Assembly: GCA_019931245.1 (NCBI GenBank) | Contig: JAINDL010000169.1 | Span: 1-40,155, forward strand | From: Bryobacteraceae bacterium CoA2 C42 | GTDB lineage: Bacteria > Acidobacteriota > Terriglobia > Bryobacterales > Bryobacteraceae | Direction of reading: 5' to 3' | DNA: 40,155 nucleotides | Part shown: positions 7,763-16,870 of the stretch, piece by piece | Numbering within the stretch: position 1 is the first letter of the stretch | How the letters are laid out: each line of letters begins with the position of its first letter | The notes under the pieces: generated by a model | What the model was told of the DNA's origin: nothing | The model's input: only the letters and a program-made list of their open reading frames with translations | The model's database searches: none | Made by a program: the position numbers and the translations under genes

Positions 7763-9904
7763 ATGCTGCCGCTGTTCTGCCTGGCCCTTTTGCCCCCCCT
7801 CGAAGGCCTGGTAACCGACGCCCTAACCGGCGAGCGCCTCGCCAACGTCCGCCTCGAACTCCCCAACGGCACCTCCACCACTACCAACCGCGAAGGCACC
7901 TTCCGCCTCGACGCCGAACCCGGCCTCACCCTCCGCGTCACCCTCGTCGGCTATCGCCCGGAACGCATCCTCCTCACCGAGGCCCCCGCCCTCGAAATCC
8001 GCCTCACCCCCGACAACCTCACCCGCCGCGACAACCTCACCGTCTCCGCCGACCCCTTCGAAGCCAGCCTCACCGGCAGCGAACTCAAAAACCTCGCCAG
8101 CGTCCTCGCCGACGATCCCCTCCGCTCCGTCCAATCCCTCCCCGGCGTCGCCGCCAACAACGACTTCAACTCCCAGTTCTCCCTCCGCGGCGCACCCTTC
8201 CGCCAAATCGGCATCTTCATCGATGGCATCCTCCTCCGCAACCCCTTCCACGCCGTCCCCAACGAACCCTCCTCCGGCTCCCTCACCATCTTCAACGGCG
8301 ACCTCATCGAAACCCTCACTCTCCACTCCTCCGCGCCCCCCGTCAGCCTCTCCGACCGCTCGGCCGGCGCCCTCGCCGTCCAACTCCGCGAAGGCTCCCG
8401 CCTACGCCCCACCGTCCGCCTCACCGCCGGCGCCGCCGGGGCCGGCGCCCTCGCCGAAGGCCCGCTCAACCGCTCCCGCACCGCCTCCTGGCTCCTCGGC
8501 GTTCGCAAAAGCTACCTCCAGTACCTCCTCTCCCGCGCCACCACCGATCCCACCCTCGCCTTCGACTTCTTCGATACCCAGGGCAAACTCGCCTGGTCCC
8601 CCACCCCCCAACAAACCCTTTCCCTCAGCTTCTTCGACGGCCTCTCCGGCCTCGACCGCTCCGCCGCCCGCCCCCGCCTCGGCGTCAACGCCATCCTCGA
8701 CAGCGCCTACCGCTCCACCCTCCTGAACCTCGCCTGGCAGTACCGCCCCAACACCCGCTTCCTCACCACCCAGCGCCTCGCCTACCTCCGCGAACGCGCC
8801 GAAAACCGCAACCCCCAACTCCTGCCCCTCGCCCGCACCTACGGCGGCGAATGGGTCTGGCGCGGAGACGCCACCTATAAGTCCCTCCAGTTCGGCGGCT
8901 CCCTCCGCCGCCTCCGCGACGAAGGCGCCTTCACCCGCTACCAGTTCAACCCCTTCGCCGTCCGCCCCCTCGACGCCTACCGCGGCACCGCCCTCCGCTC
9001 CGGCGCCTACCTCGAACAAGCCGCCTCCTACCAACAGCTCCGCCTCACCGCCGGCGCCCGCTTCGACCAACTCCACTCCACCGCCGTCTCCCCCTACGCC
9101 TCCCTCGCCTGGCAGCTCCGCCCCGCCTCCAAACTCTCCGCCACCCTCGCCCAGGCCGCCCAGTTCCCCACCTTCTTCGAAGGTATCCGCCTCCTGCCCG
9201 CCCGCGCCCACCACTTCGTCGCCGCCTTCGAACAGCTCTTCGGCGAACGTACCCGCCTCCGCCTCGAAACCTATCAGCGCTGGGACCGCGACCTCCCCTT
9301 CCGCCCTTTCGAAGAGCCCCGGCTGCTCGCCTCCGGACAGATCTTCAACCCACCCCTGCTCCCGCCCTTCCGCAACTCGCAGCGCGCTCACAGCCGTGGC
9401 CTCGAACTCACCCTCCAGCGCCGCTCCGCCAACCGCCTCAACGGCTGGGTCAGCTACGCCTACGGTCGCGCCACCGTCCGCGACGGCGCCCTCGGCCTCA
9501 CCTTCCCCGCCGACTTCGACCAGCGCCACACCGTCAATCTCTACGGCTCCTACCGCCTCCGCCCGTCCGTCAACCTCAGCAGCCGCTACTCCTACGGCAG
9601 TAACTTCCCCGTCGCCGGCTTCTTCCGCCAGGCATCCCCCACCACTTACTTCCTCGCCCCCCAGCGCAACGGCCTCCGCCTAACCGCCTACCATCGCGCC
9701 GACCTTCGCCTCAACAAGTCCTTTACCTGGCGCCACTGGCGCGGCACCCTCTTCCTCGAAGTCCAAAACCTCACCAACGCCCGCAACCTCCGCCTCGATA
9801 GCTACAACGGCTACAACGCCCGCACCGGCCAGGCCTTTCTCAGCTTCAATCCCCTCTTTCCCATCCTCCCCGCCGCCGGCGTCATGTTCGAATGGGAGCG
9901 CTAA
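7763..9904 (+). CDS. TonB-dependent receptor with carboxypeptidase-regulatory domain
   Basis: 713 residues. A very short signal peptide (LPLFCLALLPP) leads straight into a carboxypeptidase-regulatory-like domain at about 14-85 (LEGLVTDALTGERLANVRL). A plug domain follows at about 110-215, with the SVQSLPGVAANNDF and FSLRGAP motifs, then a barrel to the C-terminus. It is shorter than the Oar-type receptor upstream and a different subfamily, nearer to classical TonB receptors. The last residues are FEWER rather than a terminal aromatic. No TonB box is obvious. The plus strand is extremely C-rich here (32 C and 11 G in 8101-8160). TAAACT at 7750-7755, seven bases before the ATG and without a ribosome site, suggests leaderless expression. 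Confidence 0.85.
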   Translation: MLPLFCLALLPPLEGLVTDALTGERLANVRLELPNGTSTTTNREGTFRLDAEPGLTLRVTLVGYRPERILLTEAPALEIRLTPDNLTRRDNLTVSADPFEASLTGSELKNLASVLADDPLRSVQSLPGVAANNDFNSQFSLRGAPFRQIGIFIDGILLRNPFHAVPNEPSSGSLTIFNGDLIETLTLHSSAPPVSLSDRSAGALAVQLREGSRLRPTVRLTAGAAGAGALAEGPLNRSRTASWLLGVRKSYLQYLLSRATTDPTLAFDFFDTQGKLAWSPTPQQTLSLSFFDGLSGLDRSAARPRLGVNAILDSAYRSTLLNLAWQYRPNTRFLTTQRLAYLRERAENRNPQLLPLARTYGGEWVWRGDATYKSLQFGGSLRRLRDEGAFTRYQFNPFAVRPLDAYRGTALRSGAYLEQAASYQQLRLTAGARFDQLHSTAVSPYASLAWQLRPASKLSATLAQAAQFPTFFEGIRLLPARAHHFVAAFEQLFGERTRLRLETYQRWDRDLPFRPFEEPRLLASGQIFNPPLLPPFRNSQRAHSRGLELTLQRRSANRLNGWVSYAYGRATVRDGALGLTFPADFDQRHTVNLYGSYRLRPSVNLSSRYSYGSNFPVAGFFRQASPTTYFLAPQRNGLRLTAYHRADLRLNKSFTWRHWRGTLFLEVQNLTNARNLRLDSYNGYNARTGQAFLSFNPLFPILPAAGVMFEWER

Positions 9905-9936
9905 CCGCCTTCTGGAAGGCCCGCCCCAGGGCAGGT

Positions 9937-9945
9937 TGCTATACT
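9937..9945 (+). promoter_or_regulatory. Candidate extended -10 promoter for ybiT
   Basis: TGCTATACT matches an extended -10 element (TGn followed by TATAAT-like). A start about seven bases later would leave a leader of some 13 bases before the ATG at 9965, which contains an AGGTGA ribosome-site-like sequence at 9949-9954. No good -35 box is visible, as is common with extended -10 promoters. Confidence 0.35.
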
Positions 9946-9964
9946 CGCAGGTGAAGACCGCTCC

Positions 9965-11596
9965 ATGATCTCTGTTAGTTCCGTTTCCATGCGCTACGGC
10001 GCCAAAGTCCTTTTTGAAGACGTCACTGTCACGTTCGTGCAGGGACGCCGCTACGGCCTGACCGGCCCCAACGGCGCGGGCAAGTCCACGCTCATGAAGA
10101 TCCTCTCGGGCGAAATCGACGCCCAAAAGGGCACCGTCACTCGCCCCAAGCGCATGTCCGTCCTCAAACAGGACCAGTTCGCCTTCGACGCCTATCGCGT
10201 CATCGACACCGTCATCATGGGCAACGCCCGCCTCTGGAGCGCCCTCGAAGAACGCGAAGTCCTCTACAGCAAAGCTGACATGACCGACGAAGACGGCATC
10301 CGCCTCGGGGAACTCGAAGGCATCGTCGGCGAAGAGGACGGCTACTCGGCCGACTCCGACGCCGCCATCCTCCTCGGCGGCCTCGGCATCCCCGAAGAGC
10401 TCCACGAGCGTAAAATGAGCGAACTCCAGGGCGGCCAGAAAGTCCGCGTCCTCCTCGCCCAGGCCCTCTTCGGCAACCCCGAAGCCCTCCTGCTCGACGA
10501 GCCCACCAACCACCTCGACCTCGACTCCATCCACTGGCTCCAGGACTTCCTCAACAACTTCAAAGGCACCATGATCGTGATCTCCCACGATCGCCACTTC
10601 CTCAACTCCGTCTGCACCCACACCGCCGACATCGACTATCAAACGATCATCGTCTACACCGGCGGCTACGACGACATGGTCATGGCCAAAACCCAGGTCC
10701 GCGCCCGCGTCGAAGCCGACAACGCCCAGCGCGAAAAAAAGATCGCCCAGCTCAACGAGTTCATCTCCCGCTTCAGCGCCGGCACCCGCGCCAGCCAGGT
10801 CCGCAGCCGCGCCAAGGAGGTCGAACGCCTCGAAGTCTCCGACCTCAAGCGCTCCAACATCGCCCGCCCCTTCATCAAGTTCGTCTCGAAGCGCCCCTCC
10901 GGCAAGCACCCGCTCGAAGTCAAGAATCTAACCCGCTCCTACGGCAACCAACTCGTCTTCAAACCCTTCTCCGCCCACGTCACCCGCGGCGAACGCATCG
11001 CCATCCTTGGCCGCAACGGCGCCGGTAAAACCACCCTGCTCCGCGCCCTGCTCGATAACGGCCCCGTCACCTCCGCCAAGGAAAAGGACCTCGCTACCGG
11101 CTCCGGCGAAGTCACCTGGGGACACGAAACCAGCATCGGCTACTTCGCCCAGGATCATAAAGAGTCCATCGACAAAGGCACCACGGCCTTTGAATGGCTC
11201 CACACCTTCGATCCGCAGGCCGCCCGGGAAGAGATCCGCGGCACCCTCGGCCAAATGCTCTTCACCGGCGAAGAAGGCGCCAAGCCTACCCACGCCCTCA
11301 GCGGCGGCGAAGCCGCCCGCCTCATCTTTTGCCGGCTGATGCTTGAAAAGCCCAACGTGCTCGTCTTCGATGAACCCACCAACCACTTGGACCTCGAAGC
11401 CATCAACGCCCTCAACTTCGCCTTCCAGAAGTTCGACGGCACCGTCTTCATCGTCACGCACGACCACGACCTGATCGACGCCGTCGCTACCCGCATCTGG
11501 GCCCTCGACCACAACGAAGTCGAGGATTTCAAAGGACCCTACGAAGAGTACCAGGCGGCCCACGCCGCGTCTACGCCGAGTTCGGGCCGCCGTTAG
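9965..11596 (+). CDS. ybiT: ABC-F family ATPase, YbiT subgroup
   Basis: 543 residues with two ABC ATPase domains and no membrane segments. First Walker A GPNGAGKST at about 34-42, signature LQGGQ, Walker B LLLDEPTNHLD near 175-185. Second Walker A GRNGAGKTT near 349-357, signature LSGGE, Walker B VFDEPTNHLD near 465-475. The N-terminus, the VLKQDQFAFD and DTVIMGNARLW segments and the FISRFSAGTRASQ linker match E. coli YbiT. ABC-F proteins bind the ribosomal E site and modulate translation; YbiT's precise task is not settled. Its 3' end overlaps the convergent SWIM gene by 26 bases. Probably monocistronic. Confidence 0.9.
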   Translation: MISVSSVSMRYGAKVLFEDVTVTFVQGRRYGLTGPNGAGKSTLMKILSGEIDAQKGTVTRPKRMSVLKQDQFAFDAYRVIDTVIMGNARLWSALEEREVLYSKADMTDEDGIRLGELEGIVGEEDGYSADSDAAILLGGLGIPEELHERKMSELQGGQKVRVLLAQALFGNPEALLLDEPTNHLDLDSIHWLQDFLNNFKGTMIVISHDRHFLNSVCTHTADIDYQTIIVYTGGYDDMVMAKTQVRARVEADNAQREKKIAQLNEFISRFSAGTRASQVRSRAKEVERLEVSDLKRSNIARPFIKFVSKRPSGKHPLEVKNLTRSYGNQLVFKPFSAHVTRGERIAILGRNGAGKTTLLRALLDNGPVTSAKEKDLATGSGEVTWGHETSIGYFAQDHKESIDKGTTAFEWLHTFDPQAAREEIRGTLGQMLFTGEEGAKPTHALSGGEAARLIFCRLMLEKPNVLVFDEPTNHLDLEAINALNFAFQKFDGTVFIVTHDHDLIDAVATRIWALDHNEVEDFKGPYEEYQAAHAASTPSSGRR

Positions 11597-12734
11597 AACC
11601 GCTTCCGTTCGCCGCCCCCGGCAACGGCTCACCCAACAGAAACAACACCGCATGCTGCGAAGCCCGCTTATAAACGGGCTCCATGGCGTCGAGCAGCGTC
11701 TTCTGCCCCTGCCAGAAAGGAAACGGCCCCAACCGCCGGGTTAACGCCGCCGAGATCGCCGGCGGCGCCACGTCGCCCATCGCGTCCTCCGGCATCCGCA
11801 CCGCGCCCTTCCAATAGATGTCCGGATCCAACTGCAGAGCCTGCTTCGGCTCCTCGGCCGGCGCCGCATCCTCTTCGTCCCGGTTCGCCTCGGCGTCCAG
11901 CGCCTGCGGCAAGTTCTTCTCAATAATCGCCAGCAGCTTATCGCGCCGCATCCCCCGCATCGTAAACAGCAGAAACGGGTCCCGGTCGAACTCCTCGCCC
12001 AGCAGCAGATACACCGCCGCCAAGTGCTTGCACGGATTCGCCGTATCCGGACACGTGCAGCCCGTCACCAGGTCCTGTTCGTTCTTCGGGTAAAGCGATA
12101 GCCCCAGCTCTTCAAAAATCTCTTCGATGTCGGCCGGCATCTCGCCCGCCAGCAGCGTCGCCGAAAACACGGCCTGCTCGGCCAGCCGCGCACCCACGCG
12201 CGTCCAGTCCTCTTCAGGAATCGCGGCAATGTTGATGTCGACGTCGTAAGGCTTCGGCCGCGACCCGCGCACCCGCGCATGCACATGGCCTTCGTCAATG
12301 GCAATCACCAGCACGTGCCCGCTCTTGGCGTAGTCCCGCCCGCGGTTCAGCCGCGAACCCATCTCGAAGCCTTCGAGCACCTCAATCCAGCGCCGCGCCC
12401 ACCAGTTCTCGCCAAACCGCGAACCCTTGGTCTGCGCCCGAATGCCCCCGCCGCCCGGCGCGCGAAAACCACCCGCCCGCCGCTGCGGACCCCGCCGCCG
12501 ATTCCGGTTGCCTCTCCCGTCCCGGTCGTTCCGATCGTTCCGGTCACTCCGCCGCCCGTTGCCCTCCGGTCCCCGCATCTGCTGCTGCGGGGGAGGAGGC
12601 GCCGCTGCCGCCGGCGGCGCGCTCGCCCCTTCCAATCCCGCCGCCGGCGCCCCGCGCCGCCGGTTGTTAAACTTCCGCCGTCCCCACGATCCCCGGCTTC
12701 CGCTGTTGCCCCCGCCGCCCGGCCGCTTACTCAT
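11571..12734 (-). CDS. SWIM zinc-finger protein with Arg/Gly-rich tail
   Basis: 387 residues. The first ~100 are low-complexity, rich in Gly, Arg, Asn and Pro, with a DRNDRNDRDG repeat and RRG clusters, resembling disordered RNA/DNA-binding tails. A SWIM zinc finger follows near residues 225-237 (CTCPDTANPCKH, the C-x-C-xn-C-x-H pattern). SWIM proteins of this sort are usually encoded next to a SNF2-family helicase and are thought to help it bind nucleic acid. Here the ATG at 12734 lies inside the helicase stop region (ATGAGTAA, 8-base overlap), which decides the start over an in-frame ATG at 12749 and implies coupled translation. The 3' end overlaps ybiT on the other strand. Confidence 0.85.
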   Translation of the reverse strand: MSKRPGGGGNSGSRGSWGRRKFNNRRRGAPAAGLEGASAPPAAAAPPPPQQQMRGPEGNGRRSDRNDRNDRDGRGNRNRRRGPQRRAGGFRAPGGGGIRAQTKGSRFGENWWARRWIEVLEGFEMGSRLNRGRDYAKSGHVLVIAIDEGHVHARVRGSRPKPYDVDINIAAIPEEDWTRVGARLAEQAVFSATLLAGEMPADIEEIFEELGLSLYPKNEQDLVTGCTCPDTANPCKHLAAVYLLLGEEFDRDPFLLFTMRGMRRDKLLAIIEKNLPQALDAEANRDEEDAAPAEEPKQALQLDPDIYWKGAVRMPEDAMGDVAPPAISAALTRRLGPFPFWQGQKTLLDAMEPVYKRASQHAVLFLLGEPLPGAANGSGSNGGPNSA

Positions 12735-15700
12735 CCAGCGCCTCCGCACTCAACGCAAACACACTCTTCAGCTCCTCGTTCGAAAGCTCCGTAATCCAGC
12801 CCTCGCCCGTGCCGATCACCTCGTTGACGATGCTCTTCTTGCTCTCGATCATCTCGTCAATCCGCTCTTCAAGCGTACCCACGCACAGGAACTTATGCAC
12901 CTGCACGTTCCGCAACTGCCCGATGCGGAACGCCCGGTCCGTCGCCTGGTCCTCCACCGCCGGGTTCCACCACCGGTCGTAGTGGAACACATGGTTCGCC
13001 CGCGTCAGGTTCAACCCCGTTCCCCCTGCCTTTAATGACAGAATAAACAGCCGCGGCCCGTTGGGCGATTTCTGAAACCGCTCCACCATCATCTCCCGCT
13101 GCCGCATCGGCGTACCGCCGTGCAGGTAAAGCACCTCGTCGCCGAAGCTGTCCTGCAGGTGCTTCTGCAGAATACTCCCCATCTCGGTGAACTGGGTGAA
13201 CACCAGCGCCCGGTCCCCCGTTGTCAACACCTCGTCGACCATCTCGGTCAACCGCGTCAGCTTGCCGCTCCGCGCTACCACCGCCGACCCGTCGCCCAGG
13301 AAATGCGCCGGATGGTTGCAAACCTGTTTGAGCTTCGACAGCGTCGCCAGAATCGCCCCGCGCCGCGCCATGCCGTCGGCGAACTCGATCTTCGAGTGCG
13401 CGTCCTTGAGCACCTGCTGATACATCTCCACCTGCTCGCGCGTCAGCGTGCAGTACACCTTGTTCTCGAACTTCTCCGGCAGGTCGGCGATAATCCGCGT
13501 GTCGGTCTTCAATCGCCGCAGCAGGAACGGCGAGGTCAGCCGCTTCAAGTGGTTGGCGACGTCATTATCCCGGTTGGTCTGAATCGGCAGGAAGAAGTTC
13601 CGGCGGAACTGCTCCCGCGTCCCCAGGAATCCGGGGTTCAGAAACTCCATCACGCTCCACAACTCGCCCACGTTGTTCTCGACCGGCGTACCCGTCAAAG
13701 CAACCCGGAAATCGCTCACCAGCGCCCGCACCGACTTCGCCTGCCGCGTGTCCGGGTTCTTGATGTTCTGCGCTTCGTCAAGAATCGCCCCGCTCCAGGT
13801 CACCTGCTTGAAGTATTCAAGATCACGCTGCAGAATGCCGTAGCTGGTAATTACCAGATGATACTTCTGCATCTGCCGCGCAAACTCGTCGCCCCTCAGC
13901 CGGTTCACCCCGTGGTGCACCAATACCTTCAGCTGCGGCGTGAAGCGCGCGGCTTCTTTCTGCCAGTTGCCCGCCACCGACGTCGGGCAGATCAGCAGCG
14001 TGGGCATCGTCGTGCCCTCTTCTTTATCGAGCTGCAGCAGCGCTAGCGTCTGAATCGTCTTGCCGAGACCCATGTCGTCGGCCAAACACGCACCCAGCCC
14101 CCACTTACGCAGAAACTTCAGCCACGAGTAGCCGCGAATCTGGTACGGCCGCAGCGTTCCCTTGAAGGCCTTCGGCGGCCTAAGCTCCTCAAACATCGTC
14201 CGCCCTTCCAACTGGTCGAGCAGGTCGCGCACCCATCCGGTCGCCACGACTCCTTCAATCGGCAGCTCGTGGTTCGAGGGGTAATTGCCCAGCGACATTT
14301 GAATAATCTCGCGCACGGTCGCCGTGCCGCTCGCGTTCCGCCGCCAGAATTCGAGCGAGTAATCAATCTCGTCCGGCGTCACGTGCGCCCACTGCCCGTG
14401 CACCTTCACGAGCGGCGACCGCAGCCGCTGCAGTTCGAGCAGCTCATCCCGCGTCGCCAGCTCGCCGGCCACGGCAATCCGCCAGTCGAAGTTCAAAATC
14501 CAGTTCAGCGACAGCCCGCCCTTGGGCGGCTTCTCCGGGCTTTCGACAATCGCCTTCACGCTCAGCCGCGCCCGCGTGCCATCGCGGCTCCACCACTTCG
14601 GCAGCTCCACGGCGAAGCCGCCCTGCTCGAGCGCCACCGCCTTCTGGTTCAAAAACTCATAGGCGCCGTTCGTATCGACGTCGAATCCCGTCGGCACGCT
14701 CGCCCGCAGCGAGCTCTCAATCCGCGGCACAATCGAAGTCGCCTGCGTCAGCGACGTCAGCAGAAATTCGAGCGTCGGCTGCCGCGTCACCCCGGCCAGC
14801 CGCTCGCCGGTGCCGATCTGTTCGGCCCGCAGCACGTTATCCGGGTTGTCCACGCTCTGCACCAGATATCGCACCGTCCACGCCGAACCCGTCTCGGCCG
14901 GCTCCTCGAGCCGGAAGCAGAGCCGGAACGGCGCATCGGCCGTCAGCGCCACCGGCCGCCGCCACTGCCGCACCTGCTTCGAAATCCGTTCGAGCACGTC
15001 CGGGTAGCCCTCAACTAGCCCGTCCTCGGAAGCCAGCGCGTACAGCCACCGCTCGTGCGGACTCTTCCCCCGCGGCGGCTTCCCGCCGTTGTAGCTGCCC
15101 CGGATCAGATCATCGAGCATCCAGGAAACAAAAGCATCCAGCACAATCCGCGCGGGTGTCGCCGGCGCAGCTTTATCTTCAAAGGTAATCGCCCGCGCCG
15201 AAGCCGGCATTGCCGCCGCCAGCGCCGCCAGCCGGTGCCCTTCGATACCGGGGTAAACCGGCGTCCAGCTCGCCGCAAACTCGCCGTCCACCTCGTCAAG
15301 GTCCGGCAGAAACTGCTGCCGCGCCACCAGGCCCCCCGCAAAGCGCAGCGCCGCCACCCAGAACTGCACATCCGGCGCCACCATCAGCCCCGGACGCAAA
15401 ATCCGCTGACCAAACGTCGCGGCCAAAAAGTCCACGGTCTCTTTCGGTCCCAATTGCATGGAGGCAATAGAGAACGGCGAGAGCGTTAAGCTCTCATAAA
15501 CGGGATGCTCGGCGATCAATGCGCTCGATGCCACCGGCCCTTCGGGCGCGGCAGGCGCCCAGAGAACCACTCGTTGCATCTGGGCCTTTGCCAACTCCCC
15601 GCAGTAGGGGAGGGAGGAAAGTATTTCGCGCAACAGTGCGGGCGGGGCTCCGTAAGGATAATCCGGCGGTCCGCTTCGCTGCGGACGCCCCGCGCTCGGG

Positions 15701-15786
15701 GCCGCCTTCGCCTGTTTATGATCCGCCGATGCCTCCAGCCATATCGAAAAAAAGCCGTCGTGTACGCCGGCGTGCAGGATAAGCAT
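12727..15786 (-). CDS. SNF2-family DEAD/DEAH-box helicase
   Basis: 1,019 residues. The C-terminal half carries the SNF2 ATPase core: Walker A DDMGLGKT near 569-576, the DEAQ box near 669-672, VALTGTPVEN (motif III), and helicase-C motifs VFTQFTEMG and QATDRAFRIGQ near 946-956. The ~500-residue N-terminal region, including WWSRDGTRARLSVK, matches the extension seen in bacterial Snf2 proteins of the HepA/RapA-like group. It would use ATP to translocate on double-stranded DNA and remodel protein-DNA complexes; the substrate in bacteria is largely unknown. It forms a two-gene operon with the SWIM protein. The ATG at 15786 has a GGAG some 15 bases upstream. It is divergent from the methyltransferase operon with an 85-base gap. 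Confidence 0.92.
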   Translation of the reverse strand: MLILHAGVHDGFFSIWLEASADHKQAKAAPSAGRPQRSGPPDYPYGAPPALLREILSSLPYCGELAKAQMQRVVLWAPAAPEGPVASSALIAEHPVYESLTLSPFSIASMQLGPKETVDFLAATFGQRILRPGLMVAPDVQFWVAALRFAGGLVARQQFLPDLDEVDGEFAASWTPVYPGIEGHRLAALAAAMPASARAITFEDKAAPATPARIVLDAFVSWMLDDLIRGSYNGGKPPRGKSPHERWLYALASEDGLVEGYPDVLERISKQVRQWRRPVALTADAPFRLCFRLEEPAETGSAWTVRYLVQSVDNPDNVLRAEQIGTGERLAGVTRQPTLEFLLTSLTQATSIVPRIESSLRASVPTGFDVDTNGAYEFLNQKAVALEQGGFAVELPKWWSRDGTRARLSVKAIVESPEKPPKGGLSLNWILNFDWRIAVAGELATRDELLELQRLRSPLVKVHGQWAHVTPDEIDYSLEFWRRNASGTATVREIIQMSLGNYPSNHELPIEGVVATGWVRDLLDQLEGRTMFEELRPPKAFKGTLRPYQIRGYSWLKFLRKWGLGACLADDMGLGKTIQTLALLQLDKEEGTTMPTLLICPTSVAGNWQKEAARFTPQLKVLVHHGVNRLRGDEFARQMQKYHLVITSYGILQRDLEYFKQVTWSGAILDEAQNIKNPDTRQAKSVRALVSDFRVALTGTPVENNVGELWSVMEFLNPGFLGTREQFRRNFFLPIQTNRDNDVANHLKRLTSPFLLRRLKTDTRIIADLPEKFENKVYCTLTREQVEMYQQVLKDAHSKIEFADGMARRGAILATLSKLKQVCNHPAHFLGDGSAVVARSGKLTRLTEMVDEVLTTGDRALVFTQFTEMGSILQKHLQDSFGDEVLYLHGGTPMRQREMMVERFQKSPNGPRLFILSLKAGGTGLNLTRANHVFHYDRWWNPAVEDQATDRAFRIGQLRNVQVHKFLCVGTLEERIDEMIESKKSIVNEVIGTGEGWITELSNEELKSVFALSAEALDE

Positions 15787-15851
15787 CGAGTAAGACTACT
15801 CCACGAATACCACATCCCGGCCCCCCTCCGGGGAGCCCTCCCGCCTTCTCA

Positions 15852-15857
15852 TATAAT
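15852..15857 (+). promoter_or_regulatory. Consensus TATAAT ahead of the methyltransferase operon
   Basis: A perfect TATAAT lies 14 bases before the ATG at 15872, in the 85-base gap divergent from the SNF2 gene. Transcription would begin near 15864, leaving under 10 untranslated bases and no ribosome site. No -35 box is convincing, because the upstream bases are GC-rich. Confidence 0.35.
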
Positions 15858-15871
15858 GGCAGTACTCCGCC

Positions 15872-16867
15872 ATGCAACACCTTTCTCCCCGTGATCAGAT
15901 CCTCGACATGGGCTTTGGCTTCATGCGCTCTCGCCTGCTACAGGTCTTCGCCGAACTGAAGATCGCCGACCACCTCGCCGCCGGCCTACCCGTCCCCCAT
16001 CTCCATGCGCCCTCCCTCGATCGCTTCCTCCGCGCCTGCGCCACCATCGGCCTAGTCTCTACCCAGCCGGACGGCTCCTTCCGCCTTACCCCTCTCGGCG
16101 AACTACTCCGCTCCGACGTACCCGGCTCTCTGCGCTCCATGGTCACCTCCGTCTTCGGCGGTGCCCACATGAGGGCCTGGAGCAATCTGCCCGCCTCGCT
16201 CGAACGGGGCGTCATCGCCTTCGACGACGCACAAGGCGAAGACGTCTGGGCCTATTTCACCAAAACCAATCCGGCCGAAGGCGAAGTCTTCAACCAGGCG
16301 ATGAGCGACTTCAGCAACGCCCTCATCCCGGCTATCCTTTCGAGCTATCAATTCCCCGCCAGCGGTACCCTGGTCGATGTGGCGGGAGGAAACGGAACAC
16401 TCCTCTGTGCCGTCCTCAACCAACAACCCGGCCTCTCCGGCATCGTCACCGATCTCCCCTTCACCATCCCCGCCGCCGAGGCCTACCTTGCTGCCCAGGG
16501 AATGGGCGATCGGGCCAGCGCCGTCGCCGCCGATTTCTTCACCACCGTCCCCGCCGGCGCCGACACCTACATGATGAAGTTCATCCTGCACGACTGGAAC
16601 GACCACGATGCCGGCCGGATTCTCCACACCATCCGCGCCGCGGCCCGGCCCGATAGCCAACTCCTCATCCTCGAATCCGTCGTGCCCGACGCTGAGGATC
16701 ACGCCGGGCCCGCCCGCATCATGGACATCAACATGATGGTGATGACCGGCGGCAAGGAACGTACCGCCACCGAATGGCACACTCTGCTGAACGCCCACGG
16801 CTTCACGATCAACGAGATTGTGCCCACCCCATCACCCGTTTCTGTCATCGCCGCGAGGCCCAGATAA
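15872..16867 (+). CDS. O-methyltransferase, family 2 (plant COMT-like)
   Basis: 331 residues. An N-terminal winged-helix dimerisation domain (about 1-95, with LKIADHLAAG) is followed by a SAM-binding fold: motif I VDVAGGNGTLL near 168-178 and HDWND at 240-244, whose His is the likely catalytic base, then LILESVVPD. The family methylates hydroxyl groups on small aromatic or polyketide molecules (caffeate, acetylserotonin, anthracycline and hydroxyneurosporene enzymes). The substrate cannot be told from sequence. It heads a tight plus-strand run and is followed after three bases by a second, divergent methyltransferase. Confidence 0.88.
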   Translation: MQHLSPRDQILDMGFGFMRSRLLQVFAELKIADHLAAGLPVPHLHAPSLDRFLRACATIGLVSTQPDGSFRLTPLGELLRSDVPGSLRSMVTSVFGGAHMRAWSNLPASLERGVIAFDDAQGEDVWAYFTKTNPAEGEVFNQAMSDFSNALIPAILSSYQFPASGTLVDVAGGNGTLLCAVLNQQPGLSGIVTDLPFTIPAAEAYLAAQGMGDRASAVAADFFTTVPAGADTYMMKFILHDWNDHDAGRILHTIRAAARPDSQLLILESVVPDAEDHAGPARIMDINMMVMTGGKERTATEWHTLLNAHGFTINEIVPTPSPVSVIAARPR

Positions 16868-16870
16868 ACC

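Noticed and set aside
9907-9920. GCCTTC-TG-GAAGGC hairpin after the second receptor
   Set aside because: Short stem with almost no loop and no T tract; not a credible terminator.
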